A stretch of DNA of 64,000 bases from Cytobacillus solani (GCF_001420595.1 NZ_LJIX01000006.1:1057361-1121360), one strand, 5' to 3'; numbered from the stretch's first letter, positions 33,936-43,539 are shown. Program-made: numbers and translations. The notes: generated from the letters alone by a model not told the origin.

Positions 33936-35363
33936 ATGAAAAAATTGTCTGTTCTACTTGCGGCTGTCATTTTAGCATTTTCTTGCACACTTACATATCA
34001 ACAAAGTAATGTATCTGCAAAGGATTCAACGGCATTAGATATACATTTTAACTCAACAGTCGTAGATAGCCATAATGATACGATGATGAAGGTTGTTGAT
34101 CCAAATACATGGCTGCCAGCGACCGATATTAAAAATAATACACCATTCCATATTGATATACCGAAACTTCATGAGGGAGGGCTTAAAGTTCCGTTTTTTG
34201 CAGCTTATACATCAGGCTATTACGGAAATAATGAGCGCAGCATAAGCAGAACATTAGCTTTAATTAATGCACTTTATTGGACTGAAGAAAGGAATTCAGA
34301 TATTTTCAGTATCACTCCTTCTTTAAAGGAAATTGAGAAAGCTGTTCGCGATGGAAAAATCGCAGCTGTGCCAACTGTTGAAGGTGCCTATTCCTTAGAG
34401 GAACATAATGCAATTGGATTACTCCATCAATATTACGACCTTGGGATAAGAGCAGTTGGATTTACGTGGAACTATTCAAATGCCTTAGGAGAAGGAGCAA
34501 ACAGAGTATATGGGGATCCAAACAGAACCCCTTCTCAAGGCGGGCTAACTGGACTGGGTAAAAAGGTCGCACAAGAAATGAATAGACTAGGAATGATCAT
34601 TGATGTATCACATATGTCTGAAAATACCTTTTGGGATGTTATAGAGGTTTCTAAAGCTCCAATTATTGCAAGTCACTCAGCCGTCCATTCATTAAGAAAT
34701 CATCAACGAAACTTAACAGATGATCAGCTTAAGGCATTAGCAAAAAATGGTGGGGTAGTAGGCATTGTTTTTTACCCTGAATTTTTGACGTATGGGTATC
34801 CAACTAAACCAAACTATATAAAGGACTATGTTGATCATATTGATTACGCTGTTAAGTTAATTGGCATCGATCATGTAGCGCTAGGCTCTGATTTTGATGG
34901 AGGGCCACTGCCAGCCGATATAAAAGATTCTTCGGAATTGTATAAGGTAACAGAGGAATTAGTTAAAAGAGGTTATTCAAAACAAGATCTTGAGAAGCTA
35001 TTAGGAAAAAATACATTGCGTGTTTTAAAAGAAGTAGAAAAGGCGGCAGCCCATAACCCTAACAATGTCGGCCAAAAGCTTTCTATTATCCCAGCATTCA
35101 AAATGGGTGAAGTGATTCAAAGCAATACGCCTCTTTTGAAAGCTGCTATCGTACGCGATAAAGGATCTAAATTAGATGAGGCCAGTATGCGTGTGATCGT
35201 CGATGGCATGGAATATCAGCCAACCTTTGACAAAGAAAATTCAACTTTATCCTTCCAGGTGAAAGAACCGTTAAAAGAAAAATTCCATGTAGTTACGTTC
35301 GAAGTTGCTAATCATGCAGGTAAAATCACCAGAGAAACTAGAATTTTTTATGTCAATCAATAA
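33936..35363 (+). CDS. Secreted membrane dipeptidase (M19, renal dipeptidase family)
   Basis: 475 aa from ATG 33936 behind GAGGAGG. Signal peptide (KKLSVLLAAVILAFSCTL). Binuclear zinc ligands appear in VDSHNDTMM (HxD), PTVEGAYSLEE (bridging Glu), VSHMSENTFWDV, ASHSAVHSLRNHQRN and LGSDFDGG. A C-terminal domain of about 90 residues, resembling an Ig-like beta domain, follows the catalytic part. Predicted to hydrolyse dipeptides, including D-containing ones, outside the cell. Monocistronic with terminator. Confidence 0.9.
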   Translation: MKKLSVLLAAVILAFSCTLTYQQSNVSAKDSTALDIHFNSTVVDSHNDTMMKVVDPNTWLPATDIKNNTPFHIDIPKLHEGGLKVPFFAAYTSGYYGNNERSISRTLALINALYWTEERNSDIFSITPSLKEIEKAVRDGKIAAVPTVEGAYSLEEHNAIGLLHQYYDLGIRAVGFTWNYSNALGEGANRVYGDPNRTPSQGGLTGLGKKVAQEMNRLGMIIDVSHMSENTFWDVIEVSKAPIIASHSAVHSLRNHQRNLTDDQLKALAKNGGVVGIVFYPEFLTYGYPTKPNYIKDYVDHIDYAVKLIGIDHVALGSDFDGGPLPADIKDSSELYKVTEELVKRGYSKQDLEKLLGKNTLRVLKEVEKAAAHNPNNVGQKLSIIPAFKMGEVIQSNTPLLKAAIVRDKGSKLDEASMRVIVDGMEYQPTFDKENSTLSFQVKEPLKEKFHVVTFEVANHAGKITRETRIFYVNQ

Positions 35364-35393
35364 AACGGGAAGTTTCATTTAAAGAAAAAGGCA

Positions 35394-35432
35394 AAAGAAC
35401 ACGTGCAAAAGCATTGTGTTCTTCTTTTTTTG
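35394..35432 (+). terminator. Intrinsic terminator of the dipeptidase gene
   Basis: AAGAACAC pairs with GTGTTCTT, followed by CTTTTTTTG. Confidence 0.8.
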
Positions 35433-35734
35433 AATGAACCAGGCATCAATCCCTCAAGGTTATTTTACATAATAAACATAATCAGAAGTTGTTTTACTGC
35501 ACAAAATTTTGATAATGAGTAAAATCGAAAAGAAAGATGGGCACTGGACCTGACTCCATTAAGTAAGCGTAATTAGGGCAGGACCTATTTTTGCATTTGA
35601 GATTGGCCATTGGATGTGTGCCGGACTCATTGTATTCTTGTGATGATCCTCACAAAATTGTCAGTGGGTTTGGCGTATTCTTTTAAGAAGAACGAGACCA
35701 ACGCCATCATGGGTGATAAGAATGCTGATGATGA

Positions 35735-36271
35735 GTGAAGGATATGGAGGAGGAATGGGAGGATGGAGGCTTCAAACGTTGTATTAAGTTTCCACTGCAG
35801 CAATTAAAGGACGAGCATGTGTCACTCCGGGAAGAGATGAATCTCTTCTATGAGATCACAGAAGAGATAGAATTCGAATCAGGTCCTGCTGTCATTCAAG
35901 AGTTTACGAAATTATACGAGCAGATTTCGGCCTTCAATGGCAAGCTAAAGGCACATTCAAAAAAAGAAGATGACTGGCTGTTCCCTATGATGACCAACCA
36001 CCTTGGAAAGAATGACAAAACCATTGAAGTGATGGAATTTGAACATGAAAAGGCTGAACTGCATTTACAGGGTTTTCTGATTGAAGCGGAACAAGCTGGA
36101 CCCGCTATTGATATAGATGAAGCCCAAGCGATTGCCGTATACGCTGTCCAAGCATATGCAACTTTAATTCAGCACTTTGATAGAGAAGAAAAAGTGCTGT
36201 TTCCATTGGCAGAGAAAATACTGTCGGCTGGGGAGAAGGAGGAGCTTGAAAGACGGTTTCGAGCGCGCTAG
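35735..36271 (+). CDS. Hemerythrin HHE-domain protein
   Basis: 178 aa; GTG start uncertain, as the nearest in-frame ATG is at 35744 and purines are abundant. Four-helix bundle with the expected ligands: KDEHVSLREE, HSKKEDDWLFP, FEHEKAELHL and HFDREEKVLFP, consistent with a non-haem di-iron site binding oxygen or NO. A decayed duplicate lies at 44908-45341, and truncated upstream copies near 32.6 kb. It is followed by a hairpin that also precedes each mazG-like gene. Confidence 0.85.
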   Translation: MKDMEEEWEDGGFKRCIKFPLQQLKDEHVSLREEMNLFYEITEEIEFESGPAVIQEFTKLYEQISAFNGKLKAHSKKEDDWLFPMMTNHLGKNDKTIEVMEFEHEKAELHLQGFLIEAEQAGPAIDIDEAQAIAVYAVQAYATLIQHFDREEKVLFPLAEKILSAGEKEELERRFRAR

Positions 36272-36330
36272 GAACTTCGCCTCACCGCAGAAAAGGTCTC
36301 GATACGGCGAATTGATATTTACTAAATAAT

Positions 36331-36366
36331 AGAAGCAGGCATCCACTTAGGTGCCTGCTTCTATTT
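36331..36366 (+). terminator. Hairpin shared by all mazG-cassette copies
   Basis: GAAGCAGGCA (36332-36341) pairs with TGCCTGCTTC (36352-36361), followed by TATTT. The same hairpin, partly decayed, stands before the mazG-like genes near 42290-42325 and 45475-45510, with a truncated copy near 37030. It ends the hemerythrin transcript. Confidence 0.75.
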
Positions 36367-36436
36367 AATTACATTACATCTAATGTTAAAATAGGAGATA
36401 TTTACAAAAATGGAATTATAAATAGGTGGGGAAGAA

Positions 36437-36505
36437 ATGAAAGAATTAATGAATAATAGAGTTTAGAGATGAGCGAGGATGGGGTCCTTATAATGAAAAA
36501 GGCAT
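36437..36505 (+). pseudogene. Truncated mazG-like gene (copy 1)
   Basis: The sequence ATGAAAGAATTAATG followed by ATAATAGAGTTTAGAGATGA is the start of the genes at 42397 and 45581. A 5-base deletion after codon 5 shifts the frame to a stop, and homology ends near AATGAAAAAGGCATGG, where another gene begins. Confidence 0.8.
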
Positions 36506-36513
36506 GGAGAATT

Positions 36514-36955
36514 ATGAGCAAAAAAATTGCAGGTGTCGTTTTCGGAATAATAATTTCTTTTATTACGGCATTGTTATTTATGTTAATAGCTCAGGTATGG
36601 GCTGGTGGAATGACTACGTATTGGGGGGAAAGTTGGCTGTATTTCTCTGTGATCATTCCTTTTGCGATTACGTTTGGAGTGTTGGGTAGATATTTTCATA
36701 AGAAAAATGAAATATCCAATAAACGGCTCTGGCTAATAAGTCTTTTAAGTGCATTTTTCGTAACTTTATTTAGTGGAACAATTGGAGCAATTTTAGGTGA
36801 AACAATTGTAAGAGGCGGTATGGAAACAATAAATGTCGAGGATACATTGGTTTGGGGAACATTATGCTTTTGTATTACTACCAATAACAACTCCTTTTGC
36901 CCGTTTGATTATCGGTGTCTTTTACAAACTGATAAAAATGATGTTCTCAAAATAA
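36514..36955 (+). pseudogene. Four-helix membrane protein, frameshifted near its end
   Basis: ATG 36514 behind GGAG opens MSKKIAGVVFGIIISFITAL with further membrane helices (LYFSVIIPFAITFGVLG, LWLISLLSAFFVTLFSG). At the T run 36868-36871 one extra base switches frames; with it removed, the frame continues FVLLPITTPFARLIIGVFYK to a stop at 36953. The current frame instead runs on with unlikely sequence to 37008. Unknown function; it lies immediately after the mazG fragment, so its own promoter may have been lost. Confidence 0.65.
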
Positions 36956-37207
36956 TTTTGATAATCTCATCTGTCCGAAACCCATTAAATGTGGATGCCA
37001 TGCAGTAAAAAAATCAGAAAGTTTTAAATGAGAAGCAGGTGTCCACTAAGGTCCTTCTCCTATTTTTTCAATATTATCAGTAGGAACTGAAACCTTGCAT
37101 CCATACTTAGTCTAGCCTATTCAAAACTCTATAAATAGATTGTTAATACGTGTACTTAACCTAAACGGTTAGGATGGTTGCTGGTACTAAATAAATGGAG
37201 GATTTAT

Positions 37208-37390
37208 ATGAACATAATGAAATTAAATTTTCGACAATCTATTTTTGCAGTTTTATTTGTTTTAGTGTTAGTCCCTAGTTGTGGTTATTTTACTACATTG
37301 TATAGTAACTCAACACTATTTATCCCAATAATAGCAGTAGTATCTGCTTTCGTTGGTAGCTTAATTGCTAAGAAAATTATTAAGGCTTAA
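37208..37390 (+). CDS. Small two-span membrane protein, 60 aa
   Basis: ATG 37208 behind GGAGGATT. Two hydrophobic helices (SIFAVLFVLVLVPSCG, LFIPIIAVVSAFVGSLIA) and a KKIIK tail. No family recognised. Confidence 0.6.
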   Translation: MNIMKLNFRQSIFAVLFVLVLVPSCGYFTTLYSNSTLFIPIIAVVSAFVGSLIAKKIIKA

Positions 37391-37462
37391 ACAAAGTCGT
37401 TAAATTCCCAACAGTGTTTTTTAATGGAGTGCGGTATAGATTGATAGAAGGAGTGAAATCTT

Positions 37463-37993
37463 ATGATATTGTGGTTCAGACATTTACCACAAGTAAGGAT
37501 TGATTTGTCAGAATGGACCCCTTTTATACGGAATCAATGGTTACAAACGCACTATATGAAGTTTGTTTATCTACTCCAGGTCATGATATTTCTGATTCCA
37601 TATTTCTTTAGAGAATGGTTCCCCCCGATCCCTGTATTTGCTCTTGTTTTAATAGGTATCCTCATCTTCATCATTCATGAAACCCTTCACATCATTGTCA
37701 TAATCAAAAAAGGTGATATTAGTTTAACGTTTAGCGGCATCTTTTTCTGGCTACATACAAATGCAATTCTATCCAAACCGAGATTTTGGGTCTTTATGAG
37801 CTTACCCCTCATTGTTTTATCAGTAGTGCCTGCCATTGCATCGTTTTTTCTATCTTGAGATCTCAAGTAAATCTTATTATTTGTGAGCTGGATAAACGCT
37901 GTGATTTCTAGCTCAGACATCATTAATTCTTTTTTAATTGCTATTAAACCGAAGAACGCCATATTTTGCAAAGGATATTACCGTTTGCAATAG
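37463..37993 (+). pseudogene. DUF3267-type membrane zincin, interrupted by two in-frame stops
   Basis: 131 codons with membrane helices and IIHETLHIIVI (HExxH) stop at TGA 37856-37858. The same frame has a TAA four codons later and then continues ILLFVSWINAVISSSDIINS plus IKPKNAIFCKGYYRLQ to TAG 37991. The latter part is the typical conserved tail of DUF3267 zincin-like proteins. The full gene would be 176 codons. The HExxH is intact, but the tail is lost unless stops are read through. Confidence 0.75.
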
Positions 37994-38034
37994 TATGAGG
38001 CATGTAACCATTTGTTGAAAAGGAGAATCCTTAA

Positions 38035-38796
38035 GTGACTACTACCACGCTAAAAATCATTGCCTTAGTCGCAATGCTACTTGACCATATCGGTGTCTTC
38101 ATACCCAATATGCCAGAATATTTAAGATGGATAGGGCGGATCGCAGCACCTATATTCATTTATTTCGTTGGGATTGGCTATCGCCATACCACGAATAAAA
38201 AGAAGTTTTTATTACGTTTATATATTGCTAGTGTTGGAATGGCATTAGTTAATCTTGTATTAATAGCAATGCCAGGATCAAACTATAATGACAACTATAA
38301 TTTTTTTGCGCCATTATTTTTAATAGGTCTTTTTCTTTACGCCATTGAGAAAAAGAAGTTTACCTATATTCTCCTTTGGCAGTTAATTAGTGCTGTGCCT
38401 ATTATTTTTTTCATTGAATTCGTTGTTACTAATAAGCTATTGGATGAGTATTTCCTTGGAGCAGTATTAGGGAATTCGTTATTTGTTGAAGGTGGCATTT
38501 TATTTGTTTTGTTAGGTGTTGGGTTTTATTACTTTCAAACTAAAAAACAATTAACGCTATACTATCTATTATTTTCTGCACTTATTTTCGTGATAACAAT
38601 AAAGCGTGGCCATATGTTTGAACTTCATAATAGACTCTTTTTTAAATTTGGAGATATTCAGTGGCTAATGCTTTTGGCACTCCCCTTATTATTGCTCTAT
38701 AACGGCAAAAAAGGGGTTGGATTAAAATACTTTTTCTATTTCTTCTATCCCATACATATAATTGTTCTTTATTTTATCGGTAGAAGCTTACAATAA
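38035..38796 (+). CDS. TraX-family membrane acyltransferase-like protein
   Basis: 253 aa from GTG 38035 behind AAAGGAGAA. Begins TTTTLKIIALVAMLLDHIG, then WIGRIAAPIFIYFVGIGYRH, the TraX signature. About eight to nine membrane helices. TraX of F plasmid acetylates pilin, but chromosomal Firmicute members act on unknown substrates. No conjugation genes are nearby. Confidence 0.85.
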   Translation: MTTTTLKIIALVAMLLDHIGVFIPNMPEYLRWIGRIAAPIFIYFVGIGYRHTTNKKKFLLRLYIASVGMALVNLVLIAMPGSNYNDNYNFFAPLFLIGLFLYAIEKKKFTYILLWQLISAVPIIFFIEFVVTNKLLDEYFLGAVLGNSLFVEGGILFVLLGVGFYYFQTKKQLTLYYLLFSALIFVITIKRGHMFELHNRLFFKFGDIQWLMLLALPLLLLYNGKKGVGLKYFFYFFYPIHIIVLYFIGRSLQ

Positions 38797-38804
38797 TATT
38801 AAGA

Positions 38805-39056
38805 TTGAGTTCACACTTTCAAAATTACTGGGATAATATTTGGGAGTATGAAAAGGAACAGCAATATTTTTCATATAATGTCTTAGATGATTATCTGACA
38901 TTCGAGAGTTTTGAGTTATTGGATGGTTATTTAGTGTTTCAAAAAACATCATATTTGATTAATGAGTGCGATTCTTCAATGATGAAGGTCGCATTTTTTT
39001 TCTTATTCAAGCAGCGGAACATGAAAAGGGAAAATGTTTTTTCAAGATTCGATTGA
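38805..39056 (+). pseudogene. Probable gene remnant, unrecognised
   Basis: TTG 38805 opens an 83-codon frame, SSHFQNYWDNIWEYEKEQQY ... LTFESFELLDGYLVFQKTSY, protein-like until the T run near 38991-39000, where composition changes. Ribosome binding site is absent. Likely a fragment. Confidence 0.3.
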
Positions 39057-39482
39057 AACATTGAGAAAAAGATCAAAAAAATGAGATTAAAGGAAATAAA
39101 ACAGATTAGGCACCGCTAATACTTGTTTTCTAATATCTTTGGTTGCAGGCTTAAAGAAATCTTGTGAAAAAAATTTAACGACTAGTAGCTCTTGTTTGAT
39201 ACATGGCGATCCCTGCTGGTAAAAATATTTAACATGTAAAAAATATTTAACAACAAGATAAAAGAAATCCATTTTTTTAGTGGTCATTCTATCCGAAAAT
39301 ACGCGTTTTAGAGCCTTTTTTATAAAAATTCTCTCTTAAATTTTGGCACGTTACTTGCATTATATATTAGCGACAAGGGGAAATGATGTTTTATTTGCTC
39401 ATTTTTTCACAAACACAAAGTGAATGGAAGGAGGTTGTAAGAAAAAGCATAGTTTCAAAGTGAGTTGAAACATTCAAATTGA

Positions 39483-39692
39483 GTGACAAGGCCAGTACTC
39501 ACAATAATGTTAAGGGAAGGAAGTCGAATTGCTTTGGAAAAAAAGAAAATGAAAATTGACCATGTACTTTTTTGGCCGCCATTAATATTAATTGCCATTG
39601 TTTGTGCATTTATCATTAGTGATATTGATCGAGCAAACGAGGTATCAAATAAAGCACTAGCCTGGACAATTAAGTTTTCCACAAAATGCTGA
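39483..39692 (+). pseudogene. N-terminal fragment of a BCCT-like transporter
   Basis: The frame reads MKIDHVLFWPPLILIAIVCA and then DIDRANEVSNKALAWTIK before ending. The pattern (short cytosolic start, VFWPP, first helix, then a polar stretch before helix 2) resembles betaine/choline/carnitine transporters. Only the first helix remains. Moderate to low confidence; it lies just upstream of the IS1595 insertion. The rest of 39057-39767 shows nothing else I can call. Confidence 0.4.
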
Positions 39693-39767
39693 AACATTGC
39701 TGTGATGATAATTTTATTTTCTCATAGCTTCACTGGATAATTAGCTTTGAAAAACGAAAATTTTATT

Positions 39768-39775
39768 AAAGTTTA
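39768..39775. repeat. Target-site duplication, left
   Basis: AAAGTTTA directly abuts the left end of the IS1595-type element and is repeated exactly at 41440-41447. Eight bases is the usual duplication length for this family. Confidence 0.9.
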
Positions 39776-39860
39776 GGCTCTGTTAATGTTTAATGTTGAA
39801 AAATAGCTATAAATTTAGGAAACCCAAATATAGGATTTCCCACTGTTATTTTTCATTGCA

Positions 39861-40229
39861 TTATAATTTGTCCCTAAAAAGTTTTATGGTTTTTCTTCCT
39901 ACAATTAATAAATAAATCATTACTGAAAACACAACAATTCCCATAGTGTAGTTTATAGGTTGTGTTTGGGAACTAATGCCATGTATCTCATTATAATAAT
40001 CGTCTTGGTTTTGCGACCAAGAAGTTACAGATAAGGAAATTAATATAAAAGCTAAGGCTAAAATCGCTTTTTTATGGAATGTTACCTTAATAAAACTGTA
40101 TTTTAAAGCATCAGAAAAATTCATTTTCACGTATGATTTTGTTTCTGTTTTTCTTTGAAAAGGTGTCAAAAAATAAACTAATAAAGCACCCCATATAAGA
40201 GCCATCATAGCCACACTTGTATAATCCAT
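39861..40229 (-). CDS. Membrane protein carried as IS passenger
   Basis: 122 aa, behind AAGGAGA. Three predicted helices: MMALIWGALLVYFLTPFQRK, ILALAFILISLSVTSW and TMGIVVFSVMIYLLIVGRKT. Lies wholly inside the IS1595 element, about 90 bases downstream of the transposase gene, same strand. No family recognised. IS1595 elements are known to carry passenger genes; a small membrane protein is unusual cargo. Confidence 0.7.
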   Translation of the reverse strand: MDYTSVAMMALIWGALLVYFLTPFQRKTETKSYVKMNFSDALKYSFIKVTFHKKAILALAFILISLSVTSWSQNQDDYYNEIHGISSQTQPINYTMGIVVFSVMIYLLIVGRKTIKLFRDKL

Positions 40230-40320
40230 ATTACGAATCTCCTTTCCATAAGTTACGGTTATTTCTGTAAAAATATTATAACATATGGAACATTTTACCG
40301 AACCACCATTTTATAAAAAG

Positions 40321-41349
40321 TTATATTTTGAATTTTGATAGTCGCAAACTATCATATGTGTCCGTCATTTCAAATACAAATGATGTTAATAGAAATTCTT
40401 TTATATGTTGTTTAGTGCTCTCGTTACTACGACTATCAACAAATAAGAACCAAGCAAGGTAATTATCCAAGTATTTTGTAGCCACACCTTTAAAACGGTC
40501 TATCCATTGTTTTAAGCGGGAATGGAGACCGTTGACATTTTGGATATGATACAAGCCCTTGATAACGTGTTTGCCACCGTCTGATTTAATACGGTAATGC
40601 TCTAAACCCTTTTCTTTTGCATAGGTTTTGTAAGCTCTCCAAGCATCGGTTACAATTACGTTTTCTTTAGACAGTTTAGAACCAATCAAATCATCAACTT
40701 TCGGTTTGACAATACGCCCCATACAAGCAACTTTGGAGACGGTTGCTTTTGTTCGGTCTCTGGCAACGAGAACACAAACCTGTTCGTGACTTATTCCTCT
40801 GTGTTTGGACTTTCCACCACGTTTGCGTGATTTACGTTCTGTGATACCAAGTTGCCCTTTTTGAGAGTACAGGAAATAGGTTTCGTCAATTTCAACGATA
40901 CCTTCAAAATGTTCAACATCCAATTGTTTTAAGGCGTTTAACAGTTTGTGTCTCCAATAAAAAAGCGTAACCCAAGTAACCCCAACAATTTCAGCCGATT
41001 TTCGTAGGGAATATCCTCTGAACATACAATCAACGAATGTAATCCATTCGTTGCCTTTTCGGGTATGGTACAAGACTGTATTAGTTGTGTCGGTGAAGGT
41101 TTTGCCACAACATTTACAGCGAAACCGTTGCCGACCATTATACTTTCCGAACCGAACAACGTGTTCTGATGAACAATGTGGACACTCGAATCCATCCTTG
41201 AAGCGTGTTTCTCTCATTTCATTAATTAGCCGACCACCAGCAGAGGAAGAAGGCTCAACATAGCGTTTAACCCATTGATAGACTTGTTCTTTTTTGGTAT
41301 GTGGTAATTTATTGATATGTTTTAACAAATTGCTAAACGCTTTGCTCAC
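40321..41349 (-). CDS. IS1595-family transposase (ISXO2-like DDE domain)
   Basis: 342 aa from GTG 41349 behind GGAGGTTAT; a longer frame to 41412 lacks a ribosome binding site. N-terminal zinc ribbon (CPHCSSEHVVRFGKY ... CKCCGKTF), helix-turn-helix, then the ISXO2-like domain with VEIDETYFLY (Asp), VTDAWRAYKTY (Asp) and HSRLKQWIDRFKGVATKYLD (Asn/His/Glu region). All motifs present, so probably active. Confidence 0.93.
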   Translation of the reverse strand: MSKAFSNLLKHINKLPHTKKEQVYQWVKRYVEPSSSAGGRLINEMRETRFKDGFECPHCSSEHVVRFGKYNGRQRFRCKCCGKTFTDTTNTVLYHTRKGNEWITFVDCMFRGYSLRKSAEIVGVTWVTLFYWRHKLLNALKQLDVEHFEGIVEIDETYFLYSQKGQLGITERKSRKRGGKSKHRGISHEQVCVLVARDRTKATVSKVACMGRIVKPKVDDLIGSKLSKENVIVTDAWRAYKTYAKEKGLEHYRIKSDGGKHVIKGLYHIQNVNGLHSRLKQWIDRFKGVATKYLDNYLAWFLFVDSRSNESTKQHIKEFLLTSFVFEMTDTYDSLRLSKFKI

Positions 41350-41439
41350 CCGATAACCTCCACGAATATTTGTTCTTATGTTGATTTTACCAAGAGTTTG
41401 GACATGCATCAAATATCAACATTTACCTATAACAGAGCC

Positions 41440-41447
41440 AAAGTTTA
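41440..41447. repeat. Target-site duplication, right
   Basis: AAAGTTTA, exact copy of 39768-39775. Confidence 0.9.
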
Positions 41448-41778
41448 AGTAAATACTGGAGCAAAGCATAAAAAAGCCCGGAATGAACGAGGCTCTTTAG
41501 GAACGATAAAATGTGGATATATTTTTACTCGGTAAATTATTTAACCAACTTTCTCAGAGTGAAATCGGCAAATATGCCTTGAAATAGTTAGGAAGGCCAG
41601 CGATAGAGTTTCCATAAAAAACATAGGAAGTATTTAAATTATAGAGAATAAATAAAATATAGATAATTGGCAGAAGAAGTTCATGAAGAAAATTACATCA
41701 GAGATTTGAAATTGATGCTGTCATTATATTGGGTATATTAACAACTTGTATTGGATTCTAATAATAAGGAGGATAAAT

Positions 41779-42171
41779 ATGAAAAAAGGTATAATTATAC
41801 TAATATCAATAGTTGTTCTATGCTTTGTAGGTTTTAAAGTATTCTTTAATGGGTTTTCTAACATAGAAAGTATAACTTTACAAAAGCCTGATGAACCATT
41901 TGAAACAGGTGAAAAAATCACTGATAAAAAGAAAATAGGTACTATCACTGGGATTCTTAATAGGGCAAACCATAGCAAATCCCGATACAAAATGGCTATC
42001 GATCCAGAATATAAAATGCAAATTGTCTACAAGAACAATAGTAAAGAGATAGAGATATTACAAGTATATCCTGGTTTTGGTAAGGATAAAACATTGCTTT
42101 CAAGTGATACTGGCGATTCTTACATAATAAGTTCAAAACAAACAAAAAAATTATTAGAAGCTTTTAAATGA
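41779..42171 (+). CDS. Membrane-anchored YhfM-like domain protein
   Basis: 130 aa from ATG 41779 behind AGGAGG. One N-terminal membrane helix (KGIIILISIVVLCFVGFKVF), then an extracellular domain: DEPFETGEKITDKKKIGTIT, YKMQIVYKNNSKEIEILQVY and YIISSKQTKKLLEAF. The layout resembles the YhfM-like domain of Bacillus lipoproteins. Function unknown. The 330 bases upstream (41448-41778) hold only a short AAAGCCCG hairpin-like element. Confidence 0.6.
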   Translation: MKKGIIILISIVVLCFVGFKVFFNGFSNIESITLQKPDEPFETGEKITDKKKIGTITGILNRANHSKSRYKMAIDPEYKMQIVYKNNSKEIEILQVYPGFGKDKTLLSSDTGDSYIISSKQTKKLLEAFK

Positions 42172-42396
42172 TAAAAGTGAAATCATACAACAGTCAGTTT
42201 AAGACAATGTAAAAGGCATGATCCTAGATAGAATACTAGGTACCACAAAAGGAGTATAGACACCAAATGCATCTTCTTTTACGTCTTTAAGAAACAGGTG
42301 TCCACTACGGGCGCCTGCTTCTATTTAATTACATTCCATCCAATGTTAAAATAGAATATATTTGCAAAAATAGAATTCAAATTAGGTGGGCTAGAA

Positions 42397-42696
42397 ATGA
42401 AAGAATTAATGCAAAAAATAATAGAGTTTAGAGATGAGCGGGGATGGGGTCCTTATAATGAAAAAGATTTGGCTATTTCTATCTCTCTAGAAGCGAACGA
42501 ACTGTTAGAAAACTTTCAATGGAGAACAAGTGAAGAAGCGGTCACTGAATCCAAACAGAATATTAAAGAAGAGATGGCGGATGTATATATATATCTTCTG
42601 CAGTTAGCGGATAAAATGAATATCGATTTGGAAGAGGAAGCCTTTAAGAAGATGGAGAAGAATGCGGTGAAGTATCCGGTAAATAAAGAGAAGTAA
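42397..42696 (+). CDS. MazG-like nucleotide pyrophosphohydrolase (copy 2)
   Basis: 99 aa, behind TAGGTGGGC. All-alpha NTP pyrophosphatase fold with SLEANELLENFQW (ExxE) and EEMADVYIYLLQLADKM (ExxD), RS21-C6/dCTPase type. Predicted to hydrolyse dNTPs, especially modified ones, to monophosphates. Nearly identical to copy 3 (45581) except a lost His after SPY/GPY and a few substitutions such as ADVYIY for ADVLIY. It is preceded by the shared hairpin cassette, so it arose by segmental duplication. Confidence 0.88.
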   Translation: MKELMQKIIEFRDERGWGPYNEKDLAISISLEANELLENFQWRTSEEAVTESKQNIKEEMADVYIYLLQLADKMNIDLEEEAFKKMEKNAVKYPVNKEK

Positions 42697-42894
42697 TGGG
42701 TTATTCCTTTCGTACGATAGGGATCATTAGGTGGAATTTTGAAAATTACAAGTCAATCAGGAAGGTGACTTTCGCCGCTGCAGTTGGCAAAGTATCAATA
42801 TAATTTACAAGCCGAAGAGGGAAAAGAGAGTATTCTTAATGGCTTTTAGAAAAAGATAATGTGAATGTATATAAAAATGAAAGTGGGTACAGCT

Positions 42895-43539
42895 TTGACA
42901 TTAATTCAAAATATCATTGATTTCATCCTGCATATTGATGAACATCTAGTTGAAATCATCAAAAATTTTGGCGGTTGGTCATATGGCATCTTATTTTTAA
43001 TCGTATTTGTGGAAACGGGAGTTGTGATTTTCCCTTTCTTGCCAGGTGATTCTTTATTGTTTGCTAGTGGTGCTCTTGCTGCGATGGGAGCATTTAACAT
43101 TGTTTTACTGCTCATTATCTTTTTTACCGCTGCGGTAATAGGGGATACGGTAAATTATCATATCGGCAGGAAAGTAGGGACAACTATCTCAAATCGTAGT
43201 TTTATGGGAAGATTGATTAACCAAGATAAAATGAAGAAGGCTGAAGATTTCTTTAATAAGCATGGAGGAAAAACAATTGTAATCGCTCGTTTTATGCCGT
43301 TTATTCGCACGTTTATTCCTTTTGTTGCAGGGGCAAGCCGGATGAATTACCGTTATTTCCTAATTTATAATGTGACAGGTGCTGCTTTATGGGTGGGCAT
43401 CTGTACGATCTTAGGCTATTTTTTTGGCAATATCCCAATTATTAAAGATAATTTTTCAACGGTTCTCTTAGCAATTATCTTTATTTCTGTGCTGCCAGCT
43501 ATTATCGGGGTGATTCGGGGAAAATTGAAAAAAGGATGA
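42895..43539 (+). CDS. DedA-family membrane protein
   Basis: 214 aa from TTG 42895 behind AAAGTGGGTA. Signature regions VETGVVIFPFLPGDSLLFAS, NYHIGRKVG, FFNKHGGKTIVIARFMPFIR and FVAGASRMNYRYFLIYNVTG. DedA proteins are membrane transporters; in bacilli some recycle undecaprenyl phosphate or phosphatidylethanolamine. The exact paralogue cannot be told. Single gene with terminator. Confidence 0.9.
   Translation: MTLIQNIIDFILHIDEHLVEIIKNFGGWSYGILFLIVFVETGVVIFPFLPGDSLLFASGALAAMGAFNIVLLLIIFFTAAVIGDTVNYHIGRKVGTTISNRSFMGRLINQDKMKKAEDFFNKHGGKTIVIARFMPFIRTFIPFVAGASRMNYRYFLIYNVTGAALWVGICTILGYFFGNIPIIKDNFSTVLLAIIFISVLPAIIGVIRGKLKKG

Larger units (their letters stand above)
39776..41439 (-). mobile_element. 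Intact IS1595-family element with a passenger gene
   Basis: Terminal inverted repeats start GGCTCTGTTA at 39776 and end TAACAGAGCC at 41439, with further matches inward (ATGTTGA/TCAACAT). They are flanked by the 8-base duplication AAAGTTTA. The element holds the DDE transposase gene and a second gene for a small membrane protein, both on the minus strand. Clean ends and duplication mean a fairly recent insertion. Confidence 0.93.
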
